DNA of 64,000 nucleotides from an uncultured Pseudomonadales bacterium (GTDB lineage Bacteria > Pseudomonadota > Gammaproteobacteria > Pseudomonadales > Azotimanducaceae), in contig OY282460.1 of NCBI GenBank assembly GCA_958296295.1, positions 434,001-498,000 of the forward strand, read 5' to 3'. Position 1 is the first letter of the stretch, and every line of letters begins with the position of its first letter. The position numbers were made by a program, and so were the translations under genes. The notes beneath the pieces are model-generated. The model was not told the DNA's origin. It saw nothing but the letters and a program-made list of their open reading frames with translations, and did no database searches. Shown piece after piece: positions 63,531 to 64,000 of this stretch.

Positions 63531-64000
63531 ATGTTTGTGGTGCAGAACCAACTTCGCCCGGCCGCGATTCAGAACGCGCTGCACGATCTGATGCGAGACG
63601 GTCTCTCGCGTGTGCGCATATGTAGCGCATACCTGTCGCACATGGGCAGTCGGATGCTGCTCGACGCCATCAAACGCGGCGCACCGAACGGCGACCACAC
63701 GCGTGTTCTAAAGACCGTTGTCACGTCGTTGGACTTCGGACTGACCGAGCCGAGGGCGCTACAAATGTGGCACGGCCTGCCGGCAACGGAAGTGTTCGTT
63801 GCTGGCACCTCGGCATTGCAAGGCCGTACGCTTAGGCCGGTTGCCGCTTTCCATCCCAAGTTCTATGTGTTCGATAGGCCGGACGGCAAAGTGGCGAGCC
63901 TCGTTACGTCCGCGAACCTAACGAATCGCGGCCTCACCACGAATAGCGAAGTAGGGTGGACGGCCGTCGCGGCGGATGCCGGGCCGACCGATCGCGCTTG
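63531..64000 (+). CDS. PLD-like (HKD) domain protein, 3' truncated by window end
   Basis: The frame from ATG 63531 stays open to the window end (156 codons visible). The N-terminus is RPAAIQNALHDLMRDGLSRVRICSAYLSHMGSRMLL, a helix and strand arrangement typical of PLD-like nucleases acting on a stretch of DNA. The first half-motif is FHPKFYVFDRPDG (His-x-Lys, then Asp), followed by LVTSANLTNRGLTTNSEVG. This resembles the phospholipase D-like domain found next to helicases and restriction systems. The rest lies outside the window, so the partner domains are unknown. Confidence 0.75.
   Translation, partial: MFVVQNQLRPAAIQNALHDLMRDGLSRVRICSAYLSHMGSRMLLDAIKRGAPNGDHTRVLKTVVTSLDFGLTEPRALQMWHGLPATEVFVAGTSALQGRTLRPVAAFHPKFYVFDRPDGKVASLVTSANLTNRGLTTNSEVGWTAVAADAGPTDRA

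Noticed and set aside
1..64000. CRISPR array
   Set aside because: No series of regularly spaced identical repeats was seen; only single tandem pairs exist (10019, 32464, 53219, 53555).

Overview
The window is a GC-rich, gene-dense bacterial chromosome segment. It reads as a gammaproteobacterium, probably an uncultured or marine/host-associated lineage (inference). Supporting points are the leuB-asd and gpmI-envC neighbourhoods, the nuoG-to-nuoN order, TonB-dependent receptors, and a MacA/NodT/MacB efflux set. Many starts are GTG or TTG, and coding density is high with frequent 4-bp stop/start overlaps.

Layout. 1-10.8 kb: 3' end of a DUF4143-type ATPase, an exported putative hydrolase, two luciferase-like (LLM) flavin oxidoreductases, an S9-family protein that has lost its catalytic residues, a Uma2 nuclease, ilvD, and a secreted-protein gene split by an in-frame TGA. 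11.0-16.5 kb: a co-directional cassette of a double-AAA ATPase, a WYL regulator, a small PD-(D/E)XK protein with AT-rich composition, and a Cas4-like/DEDD (DUF2779) nuclease. It looks like an acquired island and is the best candidate for an undescribed defence system. 16.8-26.8 kb: nuoGHIJKLMN (respiratory complex I) without nuoA-F in front. 26.8-37.4 kb: exodeoxyribonuclease III, an enolase-superfamily dehydratase, a Gfo/Idh/MocA oxidoreductase, a nucleoside-hydrolase-like exported protein, a serine hydrolase, a PLD-nuclease/P-loop fusion protein, a monooxygenase, a NUDIX hydrolase and an acyl-CoA synthetase.

37.4-41.2 kb: a second accessory patch. It holds an ImmA/IrrE-like protein lacking HExxH and a small convergent gene interrupted by an intact ISKra4-type insertion sequence with perfect 24-bp inverted repeats and a 9-bp target duplication. 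Next comes a minus-strand housekeeping run read from 51.0 down to 41.2 kb: MFS/MelB transporter, unknown exported protein, TonB receptor, leuB, asd, gpmI, envC. 51.1-56.2 kb: a third LLM oxidoreductase, a phytanoyl-CoA dioxygenase-like protein and a second TonB receptor. 56.3-63.3 kb: the MacA/NodT/MacB exporter followed by a second MacB broken by three frameshifts. The window ends inside another PLD-like gene.

How it fits together: the core genes supply respiration (Nuo), branched-chain amino acid synthesis (ilvD, leuB), the aspartate pathway (asd), glycolysis (gpmI) and septal wall hydrolysis control (envC). The oxidoreductase, dioxygenase, receptor and acyl-CoA ligase genes suggest uptake and breakdown of diverse organic compounds. 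The accessory patches carry nucleases, ATPases and a WYL regulator of the kind found in anti-phage loci.
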